A DNA stretch of 37,131 nucleotides, taken from Bacteroidales bacterium (GTDB taxonomy: Bacteria; Bacteroidota; Bacteroidia; Bacteroidales; UBA932). A program made the translations under genes and the position numbers. Position 1 is the first letter of the stretch; each line of letters opens with the position of its first letter. This document shows, piece after piece, positions 24,870 through 32,517 of this stretch. The stretch spans positions 1 to 37,131 of the forward strand of contig SUYV01000022.1 in NCBI GenBank assembly GCA_015060255.1, given 5' to 3'. The notes beneath the pieces were generated by a model, which ran no database searches, had not been told where the DNA came from, and saw nothing but the letters and a program-made list of their open reading frames with translations.

Positions 24870-24992
24870 ATGAAACCAATAAGACATTTGATAGCAATTG
24901 TCTCCCTTTTGTGTGGATTGTCCGCACAGGGAAGCGCAAAGGTTTACGACCAGAGTGACATGGTCGGCACCTACAAATATGAGATTCCGTGA
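24870..24992 (+). pseudogene. truncated duplicate of the small secreted protein gene
   Basis: It encodes a signal peptide and the first residues of the protein at 23966 (MKPIRHLIAIVSLLCG to GTYKYEIP) and then a stop at 24990-24992. About 121 bases match 23966-24086 with roughly seven differences. The break occurs after GAGATTCCG. It may still be translated as a 40-residue exported peptide but is most simply a broken copy. Confidence 0.75.
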
Positions 24993-25023
24993 TGAAGAAG
25001 TGGGATAAGCTCGTAGCATTTTT

Positions 25024-25145
25024 AATCCTCGCAAAAGGAATGGCACTTTTTTGTGCGAGGATTCCAAATAACGACATAAAAACGGTCATTTAGGCCCACA
25101 ACTCTAATCCTTGCAGAAGAATTGGTTGATTTTTCTGCCGGAAAT
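25024..25145 (+). repeat. 122-bp direct repeat, right copy, containing two palindromes
   Basis: It aligns without gaps to 22563-22684. Here the first palindrome is perfect (AATCCTCGCA at 25024-25033, TGCGAGGATT at 25054-25063) and the second is decayed (AATCCTTGCAGAA at 25106-25118 against TTCTGCCGGAAAT). The intact and decayed palindromes are thus swapped relative to the left copy. It ends 27 bases before the stop of the regulator gene. Confidence 0.7.
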
Positions 25146-25172
25146 GACGGATGTCGTTTTATTCTCCTATGG

Positions 25173-26204
25173 TCAGAATGTGCCGCGGCGGGTCATGGTG
25201 AAGTCGCAGTGGACTTTCCAGGTCTTGCGGTTGAGGATCATCGTGGCGGCCGTATGGCCCATCTGCTTGAAGTCTGTCGAGATGGTCGTCAGACCGTTCA
25301 GGACCACTTCGTTGAGGTCGAACTCGTTGTATGATATGATGAACACATCCTTTCCCACTTCGAGGTTCTGCGCCTTGATCCTGCGCGCCAGCGCGGCAAG
25401 GCCGGAGTCGAGCTGCGAATTGATGACCAGATAGGCCTCTCCGGGAGCGACTGTCTCCGGAGCGGAATTCATGAACTCCACAGGAATGTCATATTCCATG
25501 CAGAATCTGTCGACACCCTTGCAGATCATAGGACCATAAAGGCTGGACGGAAGGGTTATGACCTTCAGGCATGAAGATGCCTTCAGCTTGTCCAGACCCT
25601 GCTTCAGACCGTCATATACATCATTCTCAAAGTCCTGATATACAGCGCCGTAATTGCCTGTGTAGCTCTGCAGCCAGTTGTCCACCATGATGAGCTTGCG
25701 GTTTGGAACGCGCGCTATCAGCTTGGTCGCAGCCGCCTGCGTCCTGTCGTCAAGCGGGAAGTGCGGGCTGATCACATAGAAGTCATATTTGTCAAGACTT
25801 GTGTCCAGGTAATATGTAAACAGCTCAAGATTCTGGTTGTGGGTGAGGATGGTGAGGTCCGCCTTGTCCCCCAGTTCTTCTGCAAGAGAGTTGAAAAGCA
25901 CCTCCTTGTAGATGCTCAGCTTGTCAAAAAGCACCAGCACGCGTGGCTTCGAGGCCTCGCCGGCCTCCGCCACATAGAATCCCTTGCCCTGCTGAGGCAC
26001 CAGCAGTCCCTTCTCGCGAAGGATTCCATAGGTCTTCTTGACTGTCTCTTTTGAAATGCCGAGCTGCGCGGCGAAGTCGTTCATAGAAGGAATCTGTTCG
26101 CCCGGCTTGAGCTTGCCGGAACGTATTGCGTCCTCGAACTGCTCTACGAGCTGCTTGTAGATCGGAGCCTTGCTCCCTGTCTCAAGAATGATCTGTATAG
26201 GCAT
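25173..26204 (-). CDS. GntR-type transcriptional regulator with LacI/PBP-like sensor domain
   Basis: A 343-residue cytoplasmic regulator. Residues about 8-75 are a GntR winged helix (APIYKQLVEQFEDAIRSG, LKPGEQIPSMNDFAAQLGIS, TVKKTYGILREKGLL). Residues about 85-335 resemble periplasmic-binding-protein/LacI sugar-sensing domains (VLVLFDKLSIYKEVLFNSL, DVFIISYNEFDLNEVVLNGLTTI). Such proteins usually repress sugar-use genes until an inducer sugar or sugar phosphate binds. The start is 11 bases after the GH20 stop, so the two are one operon whose promoter carries a version of the TGTGGT motif. It is the only transcription factor in the locus and therefore the best candidate for the shared operator at 4815, 30159 and 32476. 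Its 3' end abuts the RHS mosaic. Confidence 0.9.
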   Translation of the reverse strand: MPIQIILETGSKAPIYKQLVEQFEDAIRSGKLKPGEQIPSMNDFAAQLGISKETVKKTYGILREKGLLVPQQGKGFYVAEAGEASKPRVLVLFDKLSIYKEVLFNSLAEELGDKADLTILTHNQNLELFTYYLDTSLDKYDFYVISPHFPLDDRTQAAATKLIARVPNRKLIMVDNWLQSYTGNYGAVYQDFENDVYDGLKQGLDKLKASSCLKVITLPSSLYGPMICKGVDRFCMEYDIPVEFMNSAPETVAPGEAYLVINSQLDSGLAALARRIKAQNLEVGKDVFIISYNEFDLNEVVLNGLTTISTDFKQMGHTAATMILNRKTWKVHCDFTMTRRGTF

Positions 26205-26215
26205 GGTTATAGGTT

Positions 26216-27778
26216 TTATAGCAATTTGAATGTAGGGTCGTCGAAACGCAGTCTTCCTGTCTGCGCCCTGAGGCTTTCATTGAAGAGGTCAAAGGTGTTG
26301 TAACCCATGTTGCGGAAGATGGTTATCAAAGTCAGGCAGCGCTCGCGGAAGTGGAAGAACTCGCGCTTTTCCTGAGGTGTCCAGCCGATCTCGGCGATTG
26401 CGAAAGTCCTCGGATAGAGCATGTATTCAGCGTGAGCGGCGTATGGAATGAGTTCGCACCATAGATTGCCCTGAAGGCCGAGGATATGGTGGTGAAACTC
26501 AGGGGCTATGCCCTCGAGAGGGTCATATTTATATACATGGCGAAGCGACTGCATATGGCCCACCGCCTTCGGTTCCTTCCTTATGAGGTCCTGGTAATAA
26601 TCCAGATATACATAACTGTTCGGAGACATTATCACGTCGTGACCCTCCGCAGAGGCCTTGACTCCTCCCGGGGTGCCTCTCCAGGACATCACCACCGCCT
26701 GCTCAGGAAGCCCGGTCTCGAGGATTTCGTCCCATCCTATGACGGTCTTTCCCCTCTCGCGGAGGAACTGCTCGATATGGCGCACCAGGTAGCCCTGAAG
26801 CTCATTCTTATGCTTCATTCCCTCTTCCTGCATCCTCTTCTGGCAGTTGACGCATACTTCCCAGTCCTTCTTCACCGCCTCGTCGCCTCCGATGTGGATA
26901 TATTTATATGGGAAAAGTTCTATGACCTCCTCCAGAACAGTCTCGAGGAACTCGAAAGTACCGTCATTACCCACGCAGAGGTCCCATGAGAAAGGCCTTG
27001 GCCTTCCGTCCGGTCCCACGCATGCAATCTCCGGATATGCCCTGTTGACCTCCATGCTATGTCCCGGCATCTCGATCTCGGGAATGATGTCTATGTGACG
27101 CTCTGCAGCATATGCGACAATCTCGCGTATGTCGTCCTTTGTATAGAATCCTCCATATGCATTAGGATCCTCGGCATTTGTGAACGGATAGCCGAGGCCT
27201 TCCCACTCGTGGTAGGTCTCGCCCACCCTCCATGCCACATGGTCCGTAAGGTTGGGATATGCATCGATCTGGAGGCGCCAGCCGGCAGCATCAGTCAGAT
27301 GCAGATGCATGACATTCATCCTCAGCAGCGCCAGAGCGTCAATCTGCTTCTTGACGAACTCCTTTCCCTTGAAGCTGCGGGACTCGTCAAGCATGATACC
27401 TCTGTGCTGGAAACGCGGATAGTCGAATATCGTGCAATGCTGGATGTCACGGTCGATCAGGCGCATCATCTCAAGGCTTTGCTTTGCCCTGAAAGCGCCT
27501 TCCTCGGTCATGGCATATATCTTCACACCCTTCTTGCCGACTATAAGTTCATATGCCTCTTCCTGCGCGAAAGCAGGAAGACCGGCAACTTTGGCAGCAA
27601 ATTTCGCGTCACTTAGGTATACCTTGACATCCGAACCATCCCCCTTCAGGTTATAGAAACCGTCGGAAACCGAATGTTCCACCGGCTCAGGAATAATCTT
27701 ATCCGGACTTGAATATGCTGATAATGAGGTTATTGACACCATCAGAGCGATGAATGCCAATAAATTTTTCCGTATCAT
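26216..27778 (-). CDS. GH20 beta-N-acetylhexosaminidase, secreted
   Basis: A 520-residue protein with a signal peptide (about 1-24). A short N-terminal GH20b-like domain (about 28-120) is followed by the GH20 barrel (about 125-470). The family signature YIHIGGDEA places the catalytic Asp299-Glu300 pair. Substrate-pocket segments are RGIMLDESRSF, MHLHLTDAAGWRLQ, IIPEIEMPGH and VIGWDEIL. It removes terminal beta-GlcNAc or beta-GalNAc residues by substrate-assisted catalysis, most likely in the periplasm. There is no lipobox. It heads the two-gene operon with the GntR regulator. It is shorter than many Bacteroides GH20 enzymes because it lacks C-terminal carbohydrate-binding modules. Confidence 0.93.
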   Translation of the reverse strand: MIRKNLLAFIALMVSITSLSAYSSPDKIIPEPVEHSVSDGFYNLKGDGSDVKVYLSDAKFAAKVAGLPAFAQEEAYELIVGKKGVKIYAMTEEGAFRAKQSLEMMRLIDRDIQHCTIFDYPRFQHRGIMLDESRSFKGKEFVKKQIDALALLRMNVMHLHLTDAAGWRLQIDAYPNLTDHVAWRVGETYHEWEGLGYPFTNAEDPNAYGGFYTKDDIREIVAYAAERHIDIIPEIEMPGHSMEVNRAYPEIACVGPDGRPRPFSWDLCVGNDGTFEFLETVLEEVIELFPYKYIHIGGDEAVKKDWEVCVNCQKRMQEEGMKHKNELQGYLVRHIEQFLRERGKTVIGWDEILETGLPEQAVVMSWRGTPGGVKASAEGHDVIMSPNSYVYLDYYQDLIRKEPKAVGHMQSLRHVYKYDPLEGIAPEFHHHILGLQGNLWCELIPYAAHAEYMLYPRTFAIAEIGWTPQEKREFFHFRERCLTLITIFRNMGYNTFDLFNESLRAQTGRLRFDDPTFKLL

Positions 27779-27802
27779 TTATTATGCAGTCTTTAATCCA
27801 CA

Positions 27803-27831
27803 CAAAGATAGGTAAAAAAGACCACACCACA
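27803..27831 (-). promoter_or_regulatory. promoter and TGTGGT-type operator of the GH20-gntR operon
   Basis: On the minus strand the -7 element is TATCTTTG (27810-27803), about 25 bases before the ATG. ACCACACCACA at 27821-27831 (TGTGGTGTGGT on the coding strand) covers the spacer and -33 region. Here the two hexamers are spaced by 5 bp rather than the 10 bp seen at the other sites. Autoregulation by the GntR protein is inferred. Confidence 0.55.
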
Positions 27832-27845
27832 GCTCACTCACGCAT

Positions 27846-27877
27846 AAAAAAGCAGCGGATCCCGAAGGAACCGCTGC
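27846..27877 (-). terminator. intrinsic terminator of the BACON lipoprotein gene
   Basis: On the minus strand GCAGCGG (27877-27871) and CCGCTGC (27858-27852) form a GC-rich 7-bp stem with a 12-base loop, followed directly by TTTTTT (27851-27846). It lies 35 bases after the stop at 27913 and insulates the gene from the GH20 operon. Confidence 0.85.
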
Positions 27878-27912
27878 AGAATCCATATAATCAAGTATCA
27901 GACGTTTCTGAA

Positions 27913-30108
27913 TTACTCGAGTGTGAGTTTAATGAGTGACAGACCGCAGTTCTCACCTAAAGCAGCGATATAAACAGCATCCTCGGTAACACGTACATCA
28001 CAATCACAAAGAGTCTTAGCTGCCGGATTACCTGCAAAATCAAAATCATTGTCAGCATTTGAGAGTGCGAACTCTGCAACAAGACGCTCAGAATAATTAG
28101 TAAGAGCATCCTTGAGCGACTCCATTGTGCTTCCATCACCCTCGATTACCTGAAGACGAGGTTTAGAGTTTCCGTATTTCAAAGAAGTCCACGCGATAAA
28201 TTTCTTTCCGCCAAACTCAAAGAACTTATAACCAAATGTCTTTGCAAGCTCAGGGAATACAGCTTCCTCTGTTGCAGCACCCGCAACAGAACATCCCTTC
28301 ATAAGGTGAACTCCGATATCAGAAGTGGTTGACATAAGGCAATAGTCCTGCTTTGTATTATCCGAAACAGGATACCATGATATTTCACTGATACACTCGT
28401 CATCTTCATTAGTGATACGATATGGATCAATCCAAGTCTGAAGAGCACCATTATTGATAGGAATAACAGCCTCAAGCGGACTATCCTGATTAGATCTCAA
28501 CCAGATGATACCGCTCTGCCAAGTACCCGAAACAGAGAACTTATCGCCGAATCTTCTTGCTGAATTGAGAGAATATACCTTTACAGGAGCATTGTCAATT
28601 CCATTTACATATGCATAGAAATTGAGAGGCTCGTTAGCCAATGCGAGATTACCGACAAGAAGAACGTCTTTTCCATTATTGACAGATGAATCTGTATTCT
28701 TGACAATTCTGACGCAAGATGTAGGATATGTACCGCCACTTATTCCATCAACAGGAAGAGTTGAAATCTCCTGAGTCTTGATGTTTATCTTGTAAATGCC
28801 GGGAGTTCCAGTACCAAAAGGAATGTAGATATACTCATCATCCATTGCAAGATTAGTATCACCGCCATACCAAGATCCCTTCAGATTGTCGGCAACACCA
28901 TCAAACCAGTTTGATTCAGGCACAGAATAATAACCCCATACGCGTGTGAACAGAGATTTTGCAACGCCTGGCTGAGTGATAGTCACAGTCATGAGAACCT
29001 CCTCAGTACCCTTACGCACGAAATCTACCTTTGCAGAGCGCTCCTCGCCTTCATTCTTCTCAGCTGCGAAAGTGAGCTCGAATGCCGACTTGGTCACTAC
29101 CTGAGTGAGCCATGCTGCCTCAGCAGGGATAACCACCTCGAAAGGAACGTTTGAAACACCTTTTACAACTACCTGACCACCATCTCCTGGGATCACATAG
29201 TCAACAGCCTCAACGCTGTAGCTCTCAGCTGCGAACACCACCTTCCTGATTGAAGTCTTGCCCTCGCCGTTGTCAGCGAAAACGAGCATCTGAGCACCGG
29301 CAGCGATGTTTGAAACCTTGATCACCTCAGCCTCAACGACAGCCTCGCAAGCTACTGCAAGAACATCAACAGTTGTAGTTGCGTTGGCACCCTTTACTGT
29401 ATAAGGGATCTCGACTGAAGTCTGATCCTTTGCAAGACCTATGCTTTCAGCAATCTCGAGAGCGAACTTCTCGGCGAGCGGGAGATCGAATGAATCACCA
29501 GCCTCACCGTTCTCACCGACAAAAGTGAATGTAACTGTTCCTTCTTCCTCGTTGACAACAACAGACTTGAAGATAGACACACCTGTAAGAGCACCTACGA
29601 ACTGAGGCTCTCCACCTGGATATGTTACATAGAGGTTGCCGTCCACGCTTGTGAATACAGGGGCCTCCTCATATACTGCAGGGCCCTGCTCACCGTTGAT
29701 GAACCAATAGAGGACACCGTCAACTTCCTTTACGGCAACGGTAGGAGTCTTGCCGTCAACACCTGCTGCGCCGGTGTCACCCTTGTCTCCCTGGTCTCCA
29801 GTCTCACCCTTGTCACCCTTCTCACCGTTCTTTATAACGATTGTCGTCTCGTCTGAGAAAGTGATGGTGTAGCCTGTACCGTCCTCGAGAGCAACTACAG
29901 ACTCGATATACTTGCCTGTCTTGAGAGCCTCTGCAAGAGTCTTCATGGCTGCAACATTGAGTTCAAGTGTAGCAAGATCCTCCTCTACCTTTGTGAGGCG
30001 GTCGTCGAGATTGTCGATCTGCTCCTTGATGGCAGTGTCGTCATACGCCTCCGGAGTACATGCGCAGATCGCAAGACCCATCATAAGCGCGAAAAATATC
30101 TTCTTCAT
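27913..30108 (-). CDS. surface lipoprotein: coiled coil, collagen-like stalk, BACON domain, propeller-like C-terminus
   Basis: A 731-residue lipoprotein (lipobox AICAC, Cys17). A heptad-rich coiled coil (about 23-64, EQIDNLDDRLTKVEEDLATLELNV in part) leads into a DUF4988-like region. A short collagen-like Gly-X-Y run follows at about 95-119 (GEKGDKGETGDQGDKG). Beta domains come next, with a BACON-type domain at about 300-383 (AAWLTQV, RSAKVDFVRKGTEE) and a C-terminal domain from about 386 (LFTRVWGYY) related to the lipoprotein at 15479. BACON and collagen-like stalks suit a surface glycan-binding protein that reaches away from the membrane. No catalytic motif was seen. It has its own promoter with the shared operator and its own terminator, so its level is set independently of susCD. 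Confidence 0.8.
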   Translation of the reverse strand: MKKIFFALMMGLAICACTPEAYDDTAIKEQIDNLDDRLTKVEEDLATLELNVAAMKTLAEALKTGKYIESVVALEDGTGYTITFSDETTIVIKNGEKGDKGETGDQGDKGDTGAAGVDGKTPTVAVKEVDGVLYWFINGEQGPAVYEEAPVFTSVDGNLYVTYPGGEPQFVGALTGVSIFKSVVVNEEEGTVTFTFVGENGEAGDSFDLPLAEKFALEIAESIGLAKDQTSVEIPYTVKGANATTTVDVLAVACEAVVEAEVIKVSNIAAGAQMLVFADNGEGKTSIRKVVFAAESYSVEAVDYVIPGDGGQVVVKGVSNVPFEVVIPAEAAWLTQVVTKSAFELTFAAEKNEGEERSAKVDFVRKGTEEVLMTVTITQPGVAKSLFTRVWGYYSVPESNWFDGVADNLKGSWYGGDTNLAMDDEYIYIPFGTGTPGIYKINIKTQEISTLPVDGISGGTYPTSCVRIVKNTDSSVNNGKDVLLVGNLALANEPLNFYAYVNGIDNAPVKVYSLNSARRFGDKFSVSGTWQSGIIWLRSNQDSPLEAVIPINNGALQTWIDPYRITNEDDECISEISWYPVSDNTKQDYCLMSTTSDIGVHLMKGCSVAGAATEEAVFPELAKTFGYKFFEFGGKKFIAWTSLKYGNSKPRLQVIEGDGSTMESLKDALTNYSERLVAEFALSNADNDFDFAGNPAAKTLCDCDVRVTEDAVYIAALGENCGLSLIKLTLE

Positions 30109-30158
30109 AAATTTGAAAATTGGTTATTTATTGATTTTTACTATACTTTTCAGTTTAG

Positions 30159-30195
30159 TGTGGTGTGCTGTGGTGCAAATCACGCGGCAAATATA
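30159..30195 (-). promoter_or_regulatory. promoter and TGTGGT operator of the BACON lipoprotein gene
   Basis: On the minus strand the -7 element is TATATTTG (30195-30188); no clear -33 element was found. TGTGGT occurs on the plus strand at 30159-30164 and 30169-30174, 10 bp apart, within the predicted 5' leader. The surrounding bases (TTTAGTGTGGTGT and TGTGGTGCAAA) match the MFS operator almost exactly. Confidence 0.65.
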
Positions 30196-30255
30196 GCAAT
30201 TAAAACAATACTCGCTCCGTTTTTCGCAATAATTTTATTTCAAAAGCATTGATTT

Positions 30256-32442
30256 CTAAAGACCATATCTGGAAATGATCTCACGGGAAAGGGTGACAGG
30301 ACATACCGGTTCATTATACACGACAGGGTCGTCTGAAACAGCCCATGACTTCTCAAACTCTGTAAGGCGCTCAAAAAATGCCGTCTGGTCATATTCGCGG
30401 CCGTCCTCTATGCATGAAAGAATTTCAGCAATGTACATTTCCCAACGAGGAGCGCAATATGACTTCACCAGTCCGCTCCACAGTCTTGTCGCATAGTCTA
30501 GCAGAGTCTTAGAATCTCCCCATACGGTAATGATGGTCCGTGCATTGCAACGATAATACGCTGACTCCTCCGGGGTCCTGCCCCAGGCTGAAGCATCGTC
30601 CAGCCAGCGCTTAAGACTGAGTTGAGGGTCACACGCCGCCAAAGCATCAAGATCATCAAGAAGCTGCAGCATCTGATCGGCAACCGAGCGGGCAGCCTCC
30701 AGATCCGAAGCCCTGTAGGCTGCTGTAAACTGATCGCGAAGCACGGCAAAGTGGTTACCCAACGCCTGAGTTCCGAGATTTACCACATCGGAATAATAGG
30801 TATCACGGTCGGAAGACACCTCAAGCAGTTCCTTCCAAGCCCTGATCAAAGTAGCATTGTCATATCGCGTATTATGTATCGAAGTCCAGCTCCAATATCC
30901 TTCCATGCAAGGACGTGCACAGGTCAGAGGAGTCTGGCTTGAGAATGAACCTGCTATATATATGCTGTCCGTCAATGTCTTCCAGACATTCTCGGCATGC
31001 GGATCGACCCGGCCTGTCCTGCGCGAAGCCAAAGTCCTTACCCAGTCCTCATCTGAAATCCCTGAAGACCACGCCTTGTCCAAGACGAATTCATACATGA
31101 ACTGGTTGATGCCGAAGCCCTCAAGTGTCGACCCTATTCCACACATGTTGTCTCCACCATTCACAATAGCATCATCGATGCGCTCTGAAGCCTGATGGAA
31201 GTTACCCGCAAGCCTGACATTGCCTCCGAAATTGCCAAGATAGCAAAGGATATAAGGCTGTCCGTAGAACTTGTCGGTCAATGTCCATACAGGAGTATGC
31301 TCAAGATAATAATCCAGAATCACCACCTTACCTTGAGGGACGGCCTGGAGATAGGCCTTGACATTCTCCGGAGTCCAATGCTCACGATCGTAATAGAACA
31401 TCCATCCCATCTGGAGCCACACAGCTTCCGGATCTACAGAAGCCATTGATTCATAAGCACATCGCGATATCTCAGCCAATGTCTCCGGATCCCATGAAGG
31501 GGCATCCACCTCATTGAAAAGATCCACTCCATAAATATGATCCGTTCCGAACATCTTCTCCTGCTCGGTCATGTACTCGCGTTGTATCTGCGCATAAAGC
31601 GGGTCCATAGGCGCAAGGAAATGACATAGATTTTCTGACTGAAAGCCGCCCCAGGACGGTATATCGGTAATCTGCGCTTCGGGATATATCTCCTTCAGCT
31701 GCTCAGGCACATGTCCACCGAAGGCCTGAAGCACCGGACGCATGCCCAGGCCACGCTCGCGCCTGAGGATCCGCTTCTGGAGCTTCGCCTGCGAGTCGAT
31801 CCAAGTCTGTGGAAGCGGACCGTCATAATGGTCGATGTTGCACATGCGATGCCATGCCAGATGCGCCGGGCCGGTAAAATATGAACGTATCTCGTCATCA
31901 GAAAGACCATGCCTGCGCCATACCTTCTGCCAGACCGCCTCCTGACCTGTATTTGCCAGCGGCATATTGATTCCGTTCAGGGCCATCCAGTCTATGAACC
32001 TCTCCCAGTCCTCCCATTTCCACCAAGGCATCGTGTAGCCGAAAGTACAATAGTTCAGGAAGAATCTGTCCTTGACCTTCGCCTCAACGCGCACTGGAGT
32101 CTCCACAGCAGGCATCTGAGCAGGATACTGCACCGGCTCGAAAGCATACCATGACACGGTCACTCCGCAATAGTTCTTCAGGTAATGATTAAGACCGGCA
32201 GCCATGGAAATTGCATCATTTCCCTCGATGACAAGTTTAGATCCTTCAGAATGAATACAGAATATATCGATGGTGGTGTCATCGGTCTGTCTGAAATCTA
32301 TCTTGCCGGCATATAACGGGACTATCCTTCGGGCCAGTCCCCTCGCCTGGCGCTCTGCCTCTGTTGCTGAGAAGAAGCCAAGACATAAAGCGAAAAGAAC
32401 CGCAAACGACGCAATGACAGCAAATAATCTCCTGTATTTCAT
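30256..32442 (-). CDS. GH89 alpha-N-acetylglucosaminidase (NAGLU-like), secreted
   Basis: About 728 residues with a signal peptide (MKYRRLFAVIASFAVLFALCLG). The GH89 layout is clear: a small N-terminal domain (LVIEGNDAISMAAGLNHYLK), the barrel with FFLNYCTFGYTMPWWKWEDW, the GMRPVLQAFGGHVP strand, and an all-helical C-terminal domain. Catalytic glutamates are visible in IYGVDLFNEVDAPSW (Glu311 from the chosen start) and GIGSTLEGFG (Glu441). Family members release terminal alpha-GlcNAc, as in heparan sulfate or alpha-1,4-GlcNAc-capped mucins. The start is taken at 32442; 32454 is possible, and the longer frame to 32496 would overlap the operator. It is monocistronic, divergent from the ROK-GH2 operon, and shares one operator with it. 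Confidence 0.93.
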   Translation of the reverse strand: MKYRRLFAVIASFAVLFALCLGFFSATEAERQARGLARRIVPLYAGKIDFRQTDDTTIDIFCIHSEGSKLVIEGNDAISMAAGLNHYLKNYCGVTVSWYAFEPVQYPAQMPAVETPVRVEAKVKDRFFLNYCTFGYTMPWWKWEDWERFIDWMALNGINMPLANTGQEAVWQKVWRRHGLSDDEIRSYFTGPAHLAWHRMCNIDHYDGPLPQTWIDSQAKLQKRILRRERGLGMRPVLQAFGGHVPEQLKEIYPEAQITDIPSWGGFQSENLCHFLAPMDPLYAQIQREYMTEQEKMFGTDHIYGVDLFNEVDAPSWDPETLAEISRCAYESMASVDPEAVWLQMGWMFYYDREHWTPENVKAYLQAVPQGKVVILDYYLEHTPVWTLTDKFYGQPYILCYLGNFGGNVRLAGNFHQASERIDDAIVNGGDNMCGIGSTLEGFGINQFMYEFVLDKAWSSGISDEDWVRTLASRRTGRVDPHAENVWKTLTDSIYIAGSFSSQTPLTCARPCMEGYWSWTSIHNTRYDNATLIRAWKELLEVSSDRDTYYSDVVNLGTQALGNHFAVLRDQFTAAYRASDLEAARSVADQMLQLLDDLDALAACDPQLSLKRWLDDASAWGRTPEESAYYRCNARTIITVWGDSKTLLDYATRLWSGLVKSYCAPRWEMYIAEILSCIEDGREYDQTAFFERLTEFEKSWAVSDDPVVYNEPVCPVTLSREIISRYGL

Positions 32443-32462
32443 AGAAACAAACATAAAGTTCT

Positions 32463-32508
32463 TATCTTTGTAAACTGTGGTACACTGTGGTAACAACTTG
32501 CAAATATA
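32463..32508. promoter_or_regulatory. divergent promoters for GH89 and ROK-GH2 with a shared TGTGGT operator
   Basis: Rightward, a -7 element TATCTTTG is at 32463-32470; leftward, TATATTTG reads on the minus strand at 32508-32501. Between them, TGTGGT is at 32476-32481 and 32486-32491, again with a 10-bp period. A single bound protein complex could therefore control both transcripts. Confidence 0.65.
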
Positions 32509-32517
32509 AATAAGTTT

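Noticed and set aside
22485..25172. Insertion sequence or integrative element carrying the RHS mosaic
   Set aside because: No transposase, integrase or clean terminal inverted repeats with target duplication were found; the short 13-base inverted match at 22499 and 25145 is too weak on its own.
25111..25434. Plus-strand open frames starting at a TTG near 25111
   Set aside because: They run antisense through the GntR regulator and begin inside a repeat.
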